Below, one piece after another: positions 1 to 7,229 of a DNA stretch of 19,707 nucleotides. Location of the stretch: NCBI GenBank assembly GCA_964516325.1, contig CAZFAP010000085.1, positions 1 to 19,707 on the forward strand. The letters run 5' to 3'. The translations under genes and the position numbers were made by a program. Positions within the stretch are counted from its first letter, which is position 1; each line of letters opens with the position of its first letter. This DNA is from CAZFAP01 sp964516325. Its GTDB lineage: Bacteria; Auribacterota; JABMQX01. A model generated the notes under the pieces. The model did no database searches, was not told where the DNA came from, and was given only the letters and a program-made list of their open reading frames with translations.

Positions 1-165
1 AAAACCGCGCACACTTTCCTCAATAGCTGCAATCCCCGCCTTTTTGAAATCCTCGACGCCCATCCCGCTTTCGACCCCGCGCGGCGGGATTCCCGTTATG
101 CCAAACAGAAGAAAGAGTACACCGCCAGGTGCGAGAAGACGATAAATGTCGAACCGTGCCGATAA
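1..165 (+). CDS. C-terminal end of an unidentified protein, cut by the window edge
   Basis: Reading frame 1 is open from the first base to a TAA at 163-165, giving about 54 codons with GC-rich third positions and a mixed charged, helical-looking tail (Lys/Arg/Glu-rich near residues 35-48). Nothing in it is recognisable to me. The stop lies 20 bases inside the following sigma factor gene, so the two would overlap if both are real. It could also be chance open frame in an upstream region. No function is assigned. Confidence 0.3.
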   Translation, partial: KTAHTFLNSCNPRLFEILDAHPAFDPARRDSRYAKQKKEYTARCEKTINVEPCR

Positions 166-958
166 GACGACCACGCCTTTGGCGGGGCTGCGGCCTGGCT
201 TTCCCACCACGCACTGGACGAATATCCTCGATGCCAGGTCTCACGACGAGCCGCGACAGAAGGCTGCGCTCGAAGAGCTGCTGAGGAAGTACTGGAAACC
301 CGTCTATTGCTACCTCCGCTGCAAGGGCTGCTTGGACGACGAGGCAAAGGACTTAACCCAGGGTTTTTTTCATGAGATCGTTCTCGGGCGAGGCGTCATT
401 CAACAGGCGGATAGGTCGAGGGGACGCTTCCGAACCTTCCTTCTGACGTGCTTGAATCACTACACGACGAGCGTTCACCGTGCTGCGGTGACGAAGCAGC
501 GCATGCCTGCGGGCGGCCTTGTCAGCCTCGAGGAGATGGACGGCGTGGCGATTCCCCAAGCCGTTCAGCACGCAGCCCCCGGTGACGCGTTCGATTATGC
601 GTGGGCGTGCTCGCTCCTCGACCAGGTTCTCGCGGATGTCGCAAAGAAGTGCTGCGAAAAGGGGGACGACGTTCATTGGGAGCTCTTTCGGGCGAGGGTC
701 GTGCAGCCCATCCTCGACAATGCAGAGCCTCTTTCGCTCACCGACCTCTGCCAGAAATACGGGATACGGAGCAAGGCGGACGCCTCCAACATGATTTTCA
801 CCGTGAAGCGGCAGTTTCGAGCCGAGATGAGGCGGCACGTCCGCGACCTCGTGGAGTCCGACGACGAGGTGGACGACGAAATCCGCGACCTGATGACAAT
901 TTTCTCCAAAGGCGAGTCTTCATCATCCCGTCAGTCCTGTCCGAAAATACGTGATTGA
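146..958 (+). CDS. Sigma-70/ECF-like RNA polymerase sigma factor, Planctomycetes/Verrucomicrobia type
   Basis: This 270-residue protein should direct RNA polymerase to a specific promoter set. The N-terminal FPTTHW signature near residue 19, followed by a helix ending in RKYWKPVYCYLR (about 46-57) and DLTQGFFHEI (about 69-78), is the conserved region 2 of the large sigma family often found beside Ser/Thr kinases in Planctomycetota and related phyla. The RGRFRTFLL segment (about 91-99) is also typical. A region-4-like helix-turn-helix follows at about 190-235, and a VDDEIRDLM-type tail closes the family domain. The last dozen residues are Ser-rich and not conserved. The ATG at 146 has only a weak ribosome binding site. 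No anti-sigma factor or kinase gene is adjacent, which is the usual partner for this family. The gene converges with the DUF362 gene, 29 bp apart. Family assignment is firm; the regulon is unknown. Confidence 0.88.
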   Translation: MSNRADKTTTPLAGLRPGFPTTHWTNILDARSHDEPRQKAALEELLRKYWKPVYCYLRCKGCLDDEAKDLTQGFFHEIVLGRGVIQQADRSRGRFRTFLLTCLNHYTTSVHRAAVTKQRMPAGGLVSLEEMDGVAIPQAVQHAAPGDAFDYAWACSLLDQVLADVAKKCCEKGDDVHWELFRARVVQPILDNAEPLSLTDLCQKYGIRSKADASNMIFTVKRQFRAEMRRHVRDLVESDDEVDDEIRDLMTIFSKGESSSSRQSCPKIRD

Positions 959-987
959 ACTAATGAACCACAGCACTTGGCCGGACC

Positions 988-2139
988 TCAGCGACGACTC
1001 AACTTCGCCAACAGCCCTTCCTTTATCGCGACAGCGTCGTATGGGCAGGATTCCAGACAGCAAAAGCAGCGTATGCACTTGTCGTAGTCAATCCGCAACG
1101 TGCCGTCTCTTTGGCGATAGATTGCCTGTGGAGGGCAAGCCTTCACGCACGTCAGGCAGAGCTCACAGTCCTTTATGTTGATCCTCGGCCTATTCGAGAC
1201 ATGGTTGCGCAGAAGTCTGAATAGAAACGAAGGAAGCTTCTGGGCAATTCCGCCCGGCTGCCGGACTCCCTCGAACCCAGTAACCTTGACTTCCTCGATG
1301 GATTCGCCGAGCACCTCGATTTCCTCTATCTTGCCGACGCCGATCCCCGCGAGGCGCCCGATGCTTGTGGTGGGCACAGAGAGCGGCTCAATGCCGACGA
1401 GATGAGTCGCGACAGCGTCCACGGCGATGCCGTCCTCGCTTGCTATCAGGACGCCGACGGCTTTTGGCCTGCCGGCGCGAGGTCCCTTCTGTCCTTCCAT
1501 CGCCATGATTCCATCCATGACGTGGAGGCGGGCGGGGACGGCGGTGTAAATGTCGAGGAGCATCTTCGAGAAATCCTCGATCCCCGGCATGCGGAGATGG
1601 TAATCGCTTTTCAGGAGTCCGGGCACAACCCCGAACATGTTCTTCACTGCCCCTGTGAATATGGCGTAGTTGTGGGTCTTCAACTTGGAGATGGAAATGA
1701 CGGCGTCGGCATCCAGAGCCTCCTTTGCCACGACCGCCTTCTTCAGAATAACGCCATTCTCCAGCACGACGTGCGCAGGCGTGCAAAGGTCCACCAACTG
1801 CGCGCCATACCTCCGGGCAACGTCTTCAACGCCGGTCGGGACAACCACGCTTTCAAATCTCGCAATGCAGGGGCTATCGCCGATGCGCGGTATCCCTCCC
1901 GCTTCCTTCACCAATCGGACAACTCCGGCGACGACGGAGGGGTGGGTTGTAACGGCTCTTTCGGGAGAATCGCCCGCGAGGAGGTTCGGTTTTATCAGAA
2001 CCTTCTCTCGTGGTTTAACAAACCTTTCGATTCCGCCGAGCTTCTCCAGCAGTCTTTTGAGGCTGGCATAGACCCGCTCGTCGTCGGAATAGTCAGGGCA
2101 TCTTATGAGAGAAACGCTCGCTTTGGAATTATGGCTCAT
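988..2139 (-). CDS. DUF362 domain protein with C-terminal 2x[4Fe-4S] ferredoxin domain
   Basis: The 383-residue protein has a DUF362 domain (about 8-290), recognisable from KPNLL near 50-54, TTHPSVV near 64-70, the SKLKTH segment and the AVKNMFGVVPG motif. A bacterial ferredoxin domain follows with two complete CxxCxxCxxxCP clusters: Cys325, 328, 331, 335 and Cys355, 358, 361, 365. It is therefore expected to bind two [4Fe-4S] clusters and act in electron transfer, probably in the cytoplasm, since there is no signal peptide or membrane segment. The physiological partner of DUF362-ferredoxin proteins is not established. The ATG at 2139 is the only sensible start and has no good Shine-Dalgarno sequence. 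A perfect TATAAT lies about 80 bp upstream on this strand (2221-2226), inside an inverted repeat. The gene stands alone, divergent from melA. Confidence 0.9.
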   Translation of the reverse strand: MSHNSKASVSLIRCPDYSDDERVYASLKRLLEKLGGIERFVKPREKVLIKPNLLAGDSPERAVTTHPSVVAGVVRLVKEAGGIPRIGDSPCIARFESVVVPTGVEDVARRYGAQLVDLCTPAHVVLENGVILKKAVVAKEALDADAVISISKLKTHNYAIFTGAVKNMFGVVPGLLKSDYHLRMPGIEDFSKMLLDIYTAVPARLHVMDGIMAMEGQKGPRAGRPKAVGVLIASEDGIAVDAVATHLVGIEPLSVPTTSIGRLAGIGVGKIEEIEVLGESIEEVKVTGFEGVRQPGGIAQKLPSFLFRLLRNHVSNRPRINIKDCELCLTCVKACPPQAIYRQRDGTLRIDYDKCIRCFCCLESCPYDAVAIKEGLLAKLSRR

Positions 2140-2214
2140 GGCTGCTATGGAGGATAAGGAGACTACGATTCACGCTGGCCGCTGACGAGTGGTCGCCGCG
2201 GATTACGCTGTCAG

Positions 2215-2233
2215 TCGCTGATTATAACAGCGA
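2215..2233. promoter_or_regulatory. Inverted repeat, candidate operator in the DUF362/melA divergent region
   Basis: The arms TCGCTG (2215-2220) and CAGCGA (2228-2233) are perfect complements around a 7-base AT-rich centre, making a 19-bp near-palindrome. The centre holds TATAAT on the minus strand (2221-2226), a perfect -10 element facing the DUF362 gene, and TATAAC on the plus strand facing melA. No convincing -35 hexamer is present at 16-18 bp on either strand. A dimeric repressor or activator site overlapping a divergent promoter is the simplest reading. No regulator gene lies next to it. Confidence 0.45.
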
Positions 2234-2386
2234 TTGGCTCCTCCGCTATCCCCAAATCAGCCCAACAAAGAAACTCTTCCGCGTAAGCGTTCCCAAGGGT
2301 AATATCTGTTCTCGTCCCTTTCCGTGTTCCGGCAGATGGGCAAAAAACCATCTCGCCGTCCCCGTGGACGGGCAGGAGCAAAGAGC

Positions 2387-3715
2387 ATGACCAAGATCGC
2401 AATGATTGGAGCAGGTTCGGTGGTTTTCTGTCGAAAGTTGGTGAACGACATTCTGAGCGTCCCTGAACTCCGGGATTGCACCTTCCACCTGATGGACATT
2501 GACCCCGAAAGGCTCGCCCTCGTCGAGAAACTGATAAAGAAAATCGTCAAAACCGAGGGCTTCCCGACGAAAGTCGCCGCCACCACCGATAGGAAAGACG
2601 CATTGAAAGACGCGAGGTACGTGGTCGTGATGATTCAGGTCGGTGGGCTGGAAGTCTATCGAATGGATTACGAGATTCCCATGAAGTATGGCGTGGACCA
2701 ATGCATTGGCGACACACTCGGCCCTGGCGGTGTCTTCCGGGCACTTCGGACGTTTCCCATCCTGCTCGACATGGCAAAAGAGATGGAGGAACTCTGCCCG
2801 CCGGACGCGATTCCTCTGAACTACTCGAATCCCATGGCGATGAACACCTGGGCGATTTTCGACAACAGTCCGGTGAACGTCGTCGGGCTGTGTCACGGCG
2901 TCCAGGGAACAGCGGAATGGATGGCACGGATGATCGGCGCCCCGATGGAGCAGATTGACTATCTATGCGCCGGAATCAACCACATGGCATGGTTCCTCAA
3001 GTTCCGTCGAAATGGACGGGACGCTTATGCTGCGTTCAAGAAGGTTCTGTCTGACCGCGAGGAGGTGGCTGCCGAGAACGAACGCGTCCGTGTCCACATG
3101 ATGGAGAATTTCGGATACTTCATGACGGAGACGAGCGGGCATCTCTCCGAATATGTTCCTTGGTACCGGAAGCGAAAGGACTTGATGGACCAATTCATGG
3201 GACCGGGATTCGGAGGCGAAAGCGGATATTATTTGAAACTCTGTGAAGAGAATCTCGACAGATACCTCGACGACGTGAACCAGCAAATCGCGGGGGAAAA
3301 GCCCGCGAAGCTTACCGCGCGGTCAACCGAATATTGCTCCTACATCATTGAAGCGCGGGAGACCGGGCGTCTTTTCCGGTTCAACGGCAACGTCAGGAAT
3401 ACGGACCTTATCACGAATCTGCCCGACGGCTGTTGCGTGGAAGTCCCTTGCTTCGTTGACCGCCTGGGGATTCACCCGGTTCACATCGGGGACTTGCCTC
3501 CCCAGTGTGCCGCCGCATGCAGAAGCAACGTAACGGTGCAAGAACTGGCGGTCAAGGGCGGGACGACCGGTGACCGCGAACTCGTCTTCCAGGCAGTGCT
3601 TCACGACCCACTCACCGCCGCGGTCTGTGGGATTGACGACGTGAGAAAAATGGTTGAGGAGCTTTTTGAAGCTGAGGCGAAATGGCTTCCTCAATTCGCA
3701 AAAGGAAAGCGGTAG
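2387..3715 (+). CDS. melA: GH4 alpha-galactosidase/alpha-glucosidase, MelA-like
   Basis: A family 4 glycoside hydrolase of 442 residues. These enzymes use NAD+ and a divalent metal to cleave alpha-glycosides by a redox-assisted elimination mechanism. The Rossmann motif MIGAGS is at 6-11, NYSNP at 145-149, the metal-binding cysteine in CHG at 169-171, and the partner histidine in GINH at 196-199. The Cys-His spacing of 30 matches known members closely (Cys174/His203 in Thermotoga AglA). The C-terminal half carries the NVRNTDLI and NLPDGCCVEVPC signatures of MelA-type enzymes. The ATG at 2387 was chosen because it is preceded by GCAGGAGC and starts right at the Rossmann strand; an upstream ATG at 2324 would add 21 basic, unconserved residues. 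Length is normal for the family and there is no signal peptide, so it acts on imported sugars. It leads a same-strand block with the tetronate cassette 101 bp downstream. Exact sugar specificity cannot be read from sequence. Confidence 0.92.
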   Translation: MTKIAMIGAGSVVFCRKLVNDILSVPELRDCTFHLMDIDPERLALVEKLIKKIVKTEGFPTKVAATTDRKDALKDARYVVVMIQVGGLEVYRMDYEIPMKYGVDQCIGDTLGPGGVFRALRTFPILLDMAKEMEELCPPDAIPLNYSNPMAMNTWAIFDNSPVNVVGLCHGVQGTAEWMARMIGAPMEQIDYLCAGINHMAWFLKFRRNGRDAYAAFKKVLSDREEVAAENERVRVHMMENFGYFMTETSGHLSEYVPWYRKRKDLMDQFMGPGFGGESGYYLKLCEENLDRYLDDVNQQIAGEKPAKLTARSTEYCSYIIEARETGRLFRFNGNVRNTDLITNLPDGCCVEVPCFVDRLGIHPVHIGDLPPQCAAACRSNVTVQELAVKGGTTGDRELVFQAVLHDPLTAAVCGIDDVRKMVEELFEAEAKWLPQFAKGKR

Positions 3716-3761
3716 CGTCTGCTCGTTCGGAGAGTTTTCCCTGCTCCGTGTGCTTTCCGAA

Positions 3762-3794
3762 TTGCCAACATGCTTAGAATGGCAACGCTTGCCA
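3762..3794 (+). promoter_or_regulatory. Alternating inverted repeats upstream of the tetronate kinase
   Basis: TTGCCA occurs at 3762-3767 and again at 3789-3794, with the complementary TGGCAA at 3780-3785 between them. The middle copy can pair with either neighbour: a 12-base loop on the left, or a tight GGCAA/TTGCC hairpin with a 3-base loop on the right. This sits in the 101-bp gap between melA and the kinase, 23 bp before the TTG start. It could be an operator with repeated half-sites or a mutually exclusive RNA hairpin controlling the cassette. The evidence is the repeat pattern only. Confidence 0.35.
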
Positions 3795-3816
3795 CGACGC
3801 GTTTCCTGATAGGGCG

Positions 3817-5109
3817 TTGACGAAAGTGCTTAGCCTTGTTTCTCGTGACTATGCCATTCCAAAAATTGGCGTCATCGCCGACGACCTGACCGGCGCATGC
3901 GACTCTGGCGTCGAATTCCTGAGATGCTCAGAGTCCGTCGTGGTCATCGTCGAAGCAGGTTCACCAACAGCGACGGGGTCTCAAGAAGGCGTTCTCGTCT
4001 ATAACACGCAGAGCCGCAAATTGTCGCCCCGCGAAGCTTACGAGAGAGCTTTCACCGCCACGCAACGCGTCCTTTCCGCCGGCGATCACCTCATTTTCAA
4101 GAAGGTGGACAGCGCGCTGCGAGGGAATTTCGGCGTGGAGATCGGCGCCGTCATGGACGCAACCGGCGCGACTGCGGCTTTCCTCTTGCCCGCGATTCCC
4201 GAGGCGGGGCGTGAGACGGTCGGGGGGATTCAGCACATTGACGGCGTTCCCATCGCCGAGAGTTTCTACGCGCATGACCCCGAACACCCGGTTTCCGAAT
4301 CGAGCGTTCTTCGTCGTGCGGTGGAGGGAACCTCGCGAAAGGCTGGATTGATTCCTCTGGAGGATGTCCGATTCGGTAAGGCGGCTCAGACGGCAGAACG
4401 GCTCACAGCGCAAGGATGCCAACTTCTCGTCGTTGATGCGCGGTCTGCTAAGGACCTATGCGGCGCGGTACACGCCCTTGTGCCGCTCGGGCATCCGAAG
4501 GTCTTCGTCGGCTGCCAGGGGCTCGCGCGGGCTCTATCCGAGTGTTTCGGAGTAGAGGAGGGGACCGCGCAGGTTTTTGAGGAGTCCCGGCGTCCCATCC
4601 TTTTCGTATGCGGGAGCGTCCATCCCCGCGCGAAGCGGCAGCTCGCCCAATCGGCTGCCTCCAACCTCCTCGAACTGGTCGAGATACCGACGGGGTTCAT
4701 CATAGATCAAGCCCCCTTGGGGTCGGCCCTAAACGAGTTTGCCGAAGGCTGTCACCGAAGGCTTCGGGAGGGACGAAACGTCGCAGTCTGCATTCGCGGC
4801 GAACTCACTGACGTGCCCCCCGGATTCTGCGACTCGGCTCTTGCCTTCCTCTCAAATCTTACCCTGCGGGTTCTTGAACGCGTCCGTCCCGCGGCTTTGG
4901 TTTTAACCGGCGGAGAAACGGCCTATGCCGTCTGCCGCGCTCTTGGCATCCATTCGCTCAAATTGCATTCAGCAATTGCTCCACTTGTGGTAGCATCCAA
5001 AGTGGTCGGCGGACCTTACCACGACCTGACCGTCCTTACGAAAGGCGGCTCCATAGGGCCGGACGACCTCATGTCCAGAATTCTCAATTTTCTGCGGAGC
5101 AACGAGTGA
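3817..5109 (+). CDS. Four-carbon acid sugar kinase (DUF1537 family)
   Basis: The 430-residue protein matches the two-domain DUF1537 kinases, which phosphorylate aldotetronic acids such as D-threonate, L-threonate or D-erythronate at O4 using ATP. The N-terminal substrate domain opens with KIGVIADDLTGACDSGV (about 16-32) and carries KKVDSALRGNFG (about 94-105). The C-terminal nucleotide-binding domain has LTGGETA and ends with a glycine-rich VGGPYHDLTVLTKGGSIG segment. There is no ATG: the start is TTG at 3817 or GTG at 3826, and an in-frame TAG at 3775-3777 rules out anything much longer. The stop overlaps the GTG of the next gene (GTGA, 5106-5109), implying translational coupling to the PdxA2-type dehydrogenase. 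Family is clear; which tetronate it uses (DtnK, LtnK/OtnK or DenK type) is not visible. Confidence 0.88.
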   Translation: MTKVLSLVSRDYAIPKIGVIADDLTGACDSGVEFLRCSESVVVIVEAGSPTATGSQEGVLVYNTQSRKLSPREAYERAFTATQRVLSAGDHLIFKKVDSALRGNFGVEIGAVMDATGATAAFLLPAIPEAGRETVGGIQHIDGVPIAESFYAHDPEHPVSESSVLRRAVEGTSRKAGLIPLEDVRFGKAAQTAERLTAQGCQLLVVDARSAKDLCGAVHALVPLGHPKVFVGCQGLARALSECFGVEEGTAQVFEESRRPILFVCGSVHPRAKRQLAQSAASNLLELVEIPTGFIIDQAPLGSALNEFAEGCHRRLREGRNVAVCIRGELTDVPPGFCDSALAFLSNLTLRVLERVRPAALVLTGGETAYAVCRALGIHSLKLHSAIAPLVVASKVVGGPYHDLTVLTKGGSIGPDDLMSRILNFLRSNE

Positions 5110-6128
5110 CCCAGTCTGAACACGCAATGCAGAACAGACCGAAAATCGCCATTACCATGGGAGATGCGGCGGGCATCGGGCCGGAGATTACCGTCAAGTG
5201 CCTGGCTCAACCGGACGTGTATCAGTGGTGCATGCCCGTCGTCGTGGGCGACTCCAGCGTTATAAGTCAAGCTGTCGCTCTGACGGGTGTGCTTCTGAAG
5301 ATTCGGTCTGTCAAGACCGCCTCCACTGCCCAATTTGCGCATGGCACAATTGACGTCCTCGACTACCACAACATTGACGTCGAGAACCTGCGGATGGGGA
5401 TCGTTGACGCGAAGAACGGGGAAGCGGCGGTGCTCTACACGAAGAAAGCGGGGAAGATGTGCCTCGACGGGAGAGTTGACGCGATGGTCTCGGCGCCCCT
5501 CAACAAAGAATCCATGCACGCCGCCGGGTACAAATATGAGGGGCAGACCGAAATCCTCGGCGAGCTTTGCGGCGTGAAGAAGTATGGAATGATTCTTCTC
5601 CTCGGCAATCTCCGCTTGATGCTTTTGACGACGCACATGTCGTTGCGGCAAGCCATTGAGAAGGTCAAGAAAGAACGGATCGTCTCCATGGTCGAGCTTG
5701 CGTGGGAAAGTCTCAGGTCTTTCGGGCTGGAGCACCCAAAGATCGCGGTCGCTGCGGTGAATCCGCACGCGGGGGAGGGAGGGCTGTTCGGCGACGAGGA
5801 GGTCAAGGAGATTAGCCCCGCCGTCGAGGAATGCCGTGCGAGAGGCATGAACGTCGTCGGGCCAATCCCAGCGGACACAGTCTTTGTTCGCGCCAAGGAG
5901 GGGGAATTCGACCTCGTGGTGGCGATGTTTCATGACCAGGGTTTGATGGTCGTGAAGCTCCTCGGTTTCGGTTCAGCGGTGACCTTGCTGGCGGGTCTTC
6001 CTCTCATTCGCACGTCCGTCGGACATGGAACGGCGTTTGACATTGCTGGCAAGAACAAGGCTGACCACAGGAATCTTCTCGAAGCGATACGAATCGCAAC
6101 GGACCTCGCGGCGAGAAAACGGAGGTGA
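5106..6128 (+). CDS. pdxA2: PdxA2-type 4-phospho-D-threonate/D-erythronate dehydrogenase
   Basis: A 340-residue member of the PdxA family (4-hydroxythreonine-4-phosphate dehydrogenase). Beside a DUF1537 kinase, such proteins are PdxA2: they oxidise the kinase product at C3 with NAD+, giving a beta-keto acid that loses CO2 to form dihydroxyacetone phosphate. The family start RPKIAITMGDAAGIGPEI is at about 11-28. The metal-ligand histidines are seen in TTHMS, in AMFHDQGL and in SVGHGTAFDIAG near the C-terminus. The GTG at 5106 overlaps the kinase stop and has GGAG seven bases upstream; the ATG at 5127 is possible but lacks a site. Housekeeping PdxA for vitamin B6 cannot be excluded from the protein alone; the operon argues for tetronate breakdown. 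Confidence 0.86.
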   Translation: MTQSEHAMQNRPKIAITMGDAAGIGPEITVKCLAQPDVYQWCMPVVVGDSSVISQAVALTGVLLKIRSVKTASTAQFAHGTIDVLDYHNIDVENLRMGIVDAKNGEAAVLYTKKAGKMCLDGRVDAMVSAPLNKESMHAAGYKYEGQTEILGELCGVKKYGMILLLGNLRLMLLTTHMSLRQAIEKVKKERIVSMVELAWESLRSFGLEHPKIAVAAVNPHAGEGGLFGDEEVKEISPAVEECRARGMNVVGPIPADTVFVRAKEGEFDLVVAMFHDQGLMVVKLLGFGSAVTLLAGLPLIRTSVGHGTAFDIAGKNKADHRNLLEAIRIATDLAARKRR

Positions 6129-6133
6129 ATCGA

Positions 6134-6730
6134 ATGACCGACATCGGACAACTCAAGCAGGACCTCTGCTATTACAGTGTCCTCGCCTACAACCGGATTC
6201 TGGTTTCTGCGGCAGGGGGAAACAACAGCGCTCGCGTCGGCGATTCCGACGAGTTCTTCATCACAGCCAGCGGCCTCTCTCTCGGCGACACCAAACCCGA
6301 GAATCTGATCAGCGTGAATACGAAATGCGAGAAGGTCGCGGGACCTTCGGAACTGAAGCCCTCCAAAGAGACGAGAATGCACGCGGCAATTTACGCCCTC
6401 CGCCCCGACGTCAAGGCAATCTTTCACCTCCACCCGCGCTACTGCAACGTCCTCTCCATCCTCGGAGAGACAATTCCTCCGGTAACCGTCTCAGCGAAGG
6501 CGAAGCTCGGAAAAATCCCCGTCCTGCCAGAATCCATGCCGGGATCGGACGAACTCCTTCGCGACGTTAGGAATATCATTCCGACACTCGATAGCAGTGT
6601 CCACACCCTCCTCCTCGTTCGGCACGGCATCATCTCCATGGGCTCGTCAATCATGGAAGCCTACTTGAGAGCCGACCTCGCTGAAGAAACCGCGCACGTA
6701 GCCTACCTCGCTAAAATGCTCGGCCACTGA
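6134..6730 (+). CDS. Class II aldolase/adducin family protein (sugar-phosphate aldolase or decarboxylase)
   Basis: This 198-residue protein has the zinc-dependent class II aldolase fold of fuculose-phosphate aldolase. The zinc ligands are visible as HLH (His98 and His100) and the histidine of RHG (His164). Glu79 in the SKETRMH segment matches the catalytic acid of FucA, and GGNNSAR near 28-34 is the phosphate-binding region. The ATG at 6134 is preceded by a perfect GGAGGTG at 6121-6127 inside the end of pdxA2, so it is preferred over the GTG at 6125. As third gene of the kinase/PdxA2 cassette, it could be an OtnC-like decarboxylase of 3-keto-tetronate 4-phosphate, or an aldolase producing dihydroxyacetone phosphate. 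A second OtnC-pathway enzyme, the isomerase OtnI, is not in the window. Family firm, exact reaction inferred. Confidence 0.87.
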   Translation: MTDIGQLKQDLCYYSVLAYNRILVSAAGGNNSARVGDSDEFFITASGLSLGDTKPENLISVNTKCEKVAGPSELKPSKETRMHAAIYALRPDVKAIFHLHPRYCNVLSILGETIPPVTVSAKAKLGKIPVLPESMPGSDELLRDVRNIIPTLDSSVHTLLLVRHGIISMGSSIMEAYLRADLAEETAHVAYLAKMLGH

Positions 6731-7204
6731 CGGTGGCCTGCCACCTCTCCTCTCGTCTTTATCTCCGCAAGCGACTCTTGCGGCATGGCGCCAATTCGGT
6801 CGGCGTCCCTCATCCGCATTGAACCAGCGGCGAAACCAGTCCACGGCCGCTTTCCGCATCTCCGGCGGGTAATCGTGATCGCCCGCGTACCACACGTAGA
6901 GCACACGCTCTCCATAGCCCAATGCACGATAAACCTGGCTGACCGAAGCGTGAATCTCCTCCTCTTCCGGGCGGCGTTCACCTACCGCTTGACCTACCAA
7001 CAAAGGACGCGGCGCAATCAGCGACGTCAGTTCATGATAGCTGGTCGGCTGAGAAACCGGGCCGTTCGCCACGACTACCTTGATCCGCGAGTCGAGAGCA
7101 ACGGCGTCGCAGGGCCCGCACGCTCGCGCGATCAGCAACGGTATTGCCGCAGCAATCTGCACCAACCAAGGCAACCGAGCAGCTAACAAACGTATCGCGC
7201 TCAT
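6647..7204 (-). CDS. Truncated alpha/beta-hydrolase-like protein, probable decayed remnant
   Basis: The ATG at 7204 has an excellent AAGGAGG nine bases upstream and starts a hydrophobic, signal-peptide-like leader of about 28 residues ending in an ARA cleavage-type site. The rest resembles only the C-terminal third of acetyl-xylan-esterase/dienelactone-hydrolase type enzymes: a core strand RIKVVVANGP, then LIAPRPLLVG, a helix and VWYAGDHDYPPEM with the catalytic-type histidine, then DWFRRWF. The nucleophile serine half of the fold is absent, and the expected acidic residue after LLVG is not in its usual place. After WFRRWF about 50 residues of unconserved Arg/Gly-rich sequence run into, and overlap, the convergent aldolase gene by 84 bases, which suggests loss of the original stop. 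I read it as a 5'-deleted gene fused to a secretion leader; a functional short secreted protein is less likely. Confidence 0.45.
   Translation of the reverse strand: MSAIRLLAARLPWLVQIAAAIPLLIARACGPCDAVALDSRIKVVVANGPVSQPTSYHELTSLIAPRPLLVGQAVGERRPEEEEIHASVSQVYRALGYGERVLYVWYAGDHDYPPEMRKAAVDWFRRWFNADEGRRPNWRHAARVACGDKDERRGGRPPSVAEHFSEVGYVRGFFSEVGSQVGFHD
6722..6745 (+). terminator. Double hairpin at the end of the tetronate cassette
   Basis: GGCCAC (6722-6727) pairs with GTGGCC (6733-6738) across a 5-base loop that contains the aldolase stop codon. The overlapping GGTGGC (6732-6737) can instead pair with GCCACC (6740-6745). The stems are GC-rich and mutually exclusive. The following sequence is pyrimidine-rich (CTCTCCTCTCG) but has no U run, so this is at best a weak or Rho-assisted terminator between convergent genes. 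Confidence 0.35.
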
Positions 7205-7229
7205 CTTGTTCGTCCTCCTTGCGATTCGC

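Noticed and set aside
1402..2157. Long plus-strand frame of 251 codons opposite the DUF362 gene
   Set aside because: It is the complement of a clearly recognisable conserved gene and has no family-like content.
2324..2386. Longer N-terminus for melA from the ATG at 2324
   Set aside because: It adds 21 basic, unconserved residues before the Rossmann strand and bypasses a good ribosome site at 2372-2377.
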